Source of the DNA: Bradyrhizobium sp. NAS96.2
GTDB taxonomy: Bacteria; Pseudomonadota; Alphaproteobacteria; Rhizobiales; Xanthobacteraceae
Direction of reading: 5' to 3'
Assembly: GCF_001908235.1 (NCBI RefSeq)
Contig: NZ_LGHK01000139.1
Coordinates: 1 to 33,747, forward strand
Length of the DNA: 33,747 bases
Positions 31,513-33,747 of the stretch are shown here, one piece after another. The number at the start of each line of letters is the position of its first letter. Positions within the stretch are counted from its first letter, which is position 1. Both the position numbers and the translations under genes were made by a program. A model generated the notes under the pieces. That model did no database searches, was not told the origin of the DNA, and worked only from the letters and a program-made list of their open reading frames with translations.

Positions 31513-33474
31513 CTACCGGCGATCGAGTATCTCGCGGACCCGCAAGGCAAGCTTGGCCTGTGAGACCGGCTTCTCCAGGAGATCGACGCCCTGGTCCAGC
31601 CTGCCATGGTGGATGACCGCGTTTTGCGAATAGCCCGTCATGTACAGAATCTTCAGTCCCGGCCGCATCTCTGCAGCACGTTTCCCGAGCTCGCGACCGT
31701 TCATGCCCGGCATCACCACGTCGGTCAGAACGAGGTCGATATGCGGCTGGTCCTGCAGCAGGATGGTCAGCGCGGCCTGCGCGCTCCCCGCCGTCCGAAC
31801 ACGATAATTCAGCTCGCGCAGCAGCTCACTGACATAGGTGCGAAGATCCTCGTCATCTTCAACGACCAGGATCGTCTCGACCTTGCTCGATTCAGCTTCC
31901 GCGACCGGTTCGTCGATCTCCTCCTGCTCCACGGCAGGGCCACGGTGGCGGGGGAAGTACATCTTGATGTTGGTCCCGTAACCGAGCTCGCTGTAGATCT
32001 TGATATGGCCACCCGACTGCTTCACGAAGCCGTATACTTGACTGAGGCCGAGACCCGTGCCCTGTCCGGTTTCCTTGGTCGTGAAGAACGGCTCGAATGC
32101 GTGGCCCAGGGTGTCCTGGCTCATGCCGAGGCCTGTGTCCGTTACGCTGATCACCACATATTGCCCGGGATTGAGTTCAGGATTTCGCAGGCAATACTCA
32201 TAGTCCGCAGATACGTTGACCGCCTCGATCGTCAGTTTGCCGCCGTCCGGCATCGCATCGCGCGCATTGATCGCAAGGTTGAGCATGGCAGATTCGAGAT
32301 GGTTCGGGTCCGCTTCAATCTGCCAGAGCCCGGCGCTGCCGACCGTCTGAACCTCGACGCGCTCGCCAAGGGTCCGTTGCAGAAAGTCCTGCAGCCCGTT
32401 GAGGAAGTTGTTCAGTTCGATCGGTTTCGGGGCAAGAGCCTGGCGCCGCGAAAAGGCGAGCAGGCGGCTGGTCAGGCTCGCTGCACGCTGGGCGCCGCGT
32501 TTCGCATGGGATAAGGCGCGCTGAAAGTTGGCGTTGCTGGTAAGCTGCCTGGCGTGCCGCTCCATCGTTTCCAAATTGCCGATCACGATCATCAGCAGAT
32601 TGTTGAAATCGTGCGCGACGCCTCCGCTGAGCTGTCCGATCGCTTCCAGCTTTTGCGAGGCGAGCAATTGATCCTGGATCTTGGCCAACGTCTCCTGCGC
32701 GGTGCGCCGTTCGGTGATGTCGCGGGTAATTTTGGCAAACCCGATCAGTGCACCGCTTTCGTCCGCGATCCGGTCGATGACGACCGACGCCCAGAACTTC
32801 GAGCCGTCTTTGCGTACACGCCATCCCTCGGCTTCGAAGCGACCGCTTTGCGCGGCTTGCTCGAGCGCGAGTTGAGGCTTCCGATTTGCGCGATCCTCCT
32901 CCGTGTAGAACTGCGAGAAGTGCTGGCCGATGATTTCCTCCGGCGTGTACCCCTTGATCCGTTCAGCGCCGGGATTCCAGGTGACGACGAAGCCCTTCGC
33001 GTCGAGCTGGAAAATGGCATAGTCAACCACCGCTTCGATCAGTCGGCGATAGCGCCGTTCGCTCTCTATGAGGGCCTGGCCTGCTTCCTGACGCTCGGTG
33101 ATGTCGCGTGTGACCTTGGCGAATCCGATCAGCGACCCCTTGTGATCCCGCACAGCCTCGATCACCACGGTCGCCCAAAAGCGGCTTCCATCCTTGCGCA
33201 CGCGCCAGCCTTCCGAGCTAAATCGTCCTTGCTCGGTGGCGATCGCCAACGCCTTCAGCGGCAATCCGGCGGCTTGATCTTCGGGGGTATAGAAGATCGA
33301 CAAAGGGCGCCCGATGATCTCGTCGGCGGTATATCCCTTCATTCGGGTCGCGCCGGAATTCCAGCTCGCGATCGTGCCGTCAGGATCGACCAGATAAATC
33401 GCGTAGTCGACGATCGCGTCGATCAGCAGTTGAAGCCGTTGACTGTCTGTGACGCCAGTTGCGTTTGAATGCAT
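31513..33474 (-). CDS. Hybrid sensor histidine kinase, PAS-PAS-HisKA-HATPase-REC
   Basis: This 653-residue cytoplasmic kinase has PAS1 at about 15-130 and PAS2 at about 143-258. Both end with the same block (WRVRKDGS-x-FWA, then LIGFAK-x-TRDITER), showing internal duplication. The phospho-accepting His288 is in GGVAHDFNNLL and is followed by an HATPase domain (NLAINARDAMPDGG, DTGLGMS, GTGLGLS). The C-terminal receiver (about 534-650) has ILVVEDDED and phospho-Asp585 in LTDVVMPGMNG. No membrane segment is present, so it probably senses an internal signal. The ATG at 33474 is chosen; the only longer start is TTG at 33513. No partner response regulator is in the window. Confidence 0.94.
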   Translation of the reverse strand: MHSNATGVTDSQRLQLLIDAIVDYAIYLVDPDGTIASWNSGATRMKGYTADEIIGRPLSIFYTPEDQAAGLPLKALAIATEQGRFSSEGWRVRKDGSRFWATVVIEAVRDHKGSLIGFAKVTRDITERQEAGQALIESERRYRRLIEAVVDYAIFQLDAKGFVVTWNPGAERIKGYTPEEIIGQHFSQFYTEEDRANRKPQLALEQAAQSGRFEAEGWRVRKDGSKFWASVVIDRIADESGALIGFAKITRDITERRTAQETLAKIQDQLLASQKLEAIGQLSGGVAHDFNNLLMIVIGNLETMERHARQLTSNANFQRALSHAKRGAQRAASLTSRLLAFSRRQALAPKPIELNNFLNGLQDFLQRTLGERVEVQTVGSAGLWQIEADPNHLESAMLNLAINARDAMPDGGKLTIEAVNVSADYEYCLRNPELNPGQYVVISVTDTGLGMSQDTLGHAFEPFFTTKETGQGTGLGLSQVYGFVKQSGGHIKIYSELGYGTNIKMYFPRHRGPAVEQEEIDEPVAEAESSKVETILVVEDDEDLRTYVSELLRELNYRVRTAGSAQAALTILLQDQPHIDLVLTDVVMPGMNGRELGKRAAEMRPGLKILYMTGYSQNAVIHHGRLDQGVDLLEKPVSQAKLALRVREILDRR

Positions 33475-33699
33475 TCGCGCATAACACCCAAATGAGCCGC
33501 CCCCTCGATGCAATCGGATGACGTAGGCGGTAACGTCAGCATATTGAACTCGTTCCCGGTCGCAATAGCCTGCAAATTAGGAACCAATCGGAGGGTTCTG
33601 CACTCGAGCCGAATGAACTGCAATTCATCAATACGCGGAATTGCCCGAAGAGACTGGATAAGAATGGGACGGCTTACCCATCCTTCGATTGTTCGGACC

Positions 33700-33747
33700 G
33701 CTGTTGCCCATGCGACACGACGGGCAACTCAGTCAAAACCTGTCAAT
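33700..33747. repeat. Partial dispersed repeat at right edge, family E
   Basis: The last ~48 bases (TTGCCCATGCGACACGACGG, then GCAACTCAGTCAAAACCTGT) resemble the start of an intergenic element that I recall in many Bradyrhizobium-type genomes, where it continues beyond this window. Only the recalled resemblance supports this. Confidence 0.5.

Noticed and set aside
33423..33623. 66-residue minus-strand frame near the right edge
   Set aside because: It overlaps the kinase N-terminus, has no features and no ribosome binding site.

Overview
The window looks like a chromosomal segment of a Bradyrhizobium-type alphaproteobacterium (Bradyrhizobium, Rhodopseudomonas or a close relative). The evidence is high GC throughout, alphaproteobacterial gene sets (psd-pssA, citramalate synthase next to cysS, an Atm1-type ABC exporter, a DUF2865 protein), and several families of long palindromic intergenic repeats that I associate with that group. 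I see no rRNA, tRNA, CRISPR array, transposase or prophage gene. The genus assignment is recognition from memory, not a search.

Layout. 1-1548 (minus): a partial DUF2865 secreted protein and a small Cys-rich exported protein. 1845-5343 (plus): a tight operon cysS - GNAT - cimA joined by ATGA overlaps, then a VOC protein. 6016-6621 (minus): a LOG-family protein. 6835-10532 (plus): an Atm1-like ABC exporter and then psd and pssA, the two enzymes of the phosphatidylserine to phosphatidylethanolamine route. 10893-11612 (plus): an RraA-family protein, convergent with a TerC-family membrane protein. 12471-13905: a small membrane protein and a divergent SDR. 13929-17600: a minus-strand run of secreted cupin, AhpD-like, HD-domain and GrpB genes, divergent from a MocR-type regulator whose intergenic region carries repeated GTACCAA half-sites. 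17628-18224: a DUF2889 protein. 18415-25002: an acyl-CoA catabolic locus with a TetR regulator and acyl-CoA ligase on minus, and an SCP2-type thiolase, two hotdog-fold hydratase proteins, an SDR and an acyl-CoA dehydrogenase on plus. The divergent promoter carries a perfect 18-bp palindrome over a sigma-70-like -10 box. 25026-26516 (minus): a soluble double-PAS chemoreceptor. 26517-27320: about 800 bp with no convincing gene. 27321-30253 (plus): a thiamine-diphosphate enzyme overlapping a DadA-like FAD oxidoreductase. 30267-33747: a small hypothetical protein, an avidin-like protein, another small protein and a PAS-PAS hybrid histidine kinase.

The acyl-CoA locus is the most coherent metabolic unit. 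It supplies ligase, dehydrogenase, hydratase pair, dehydrogenase (SDR) and thiolase, which is a complete beta-oxidation cycle for an unidentified carboxylic acid under one TetR regulator. The most unusual single gene is the cytoplasmic avidin-like protein at 30825-31196, which keeps several biotin-pocket positions but has lost others. The MocR/cupin/AhpD/HD cluster is a plausible but uncharacterised stress or detoxification system. Intergenic regions are rich in dispersed palindromes, five families of which I could delimit or partly delimit.
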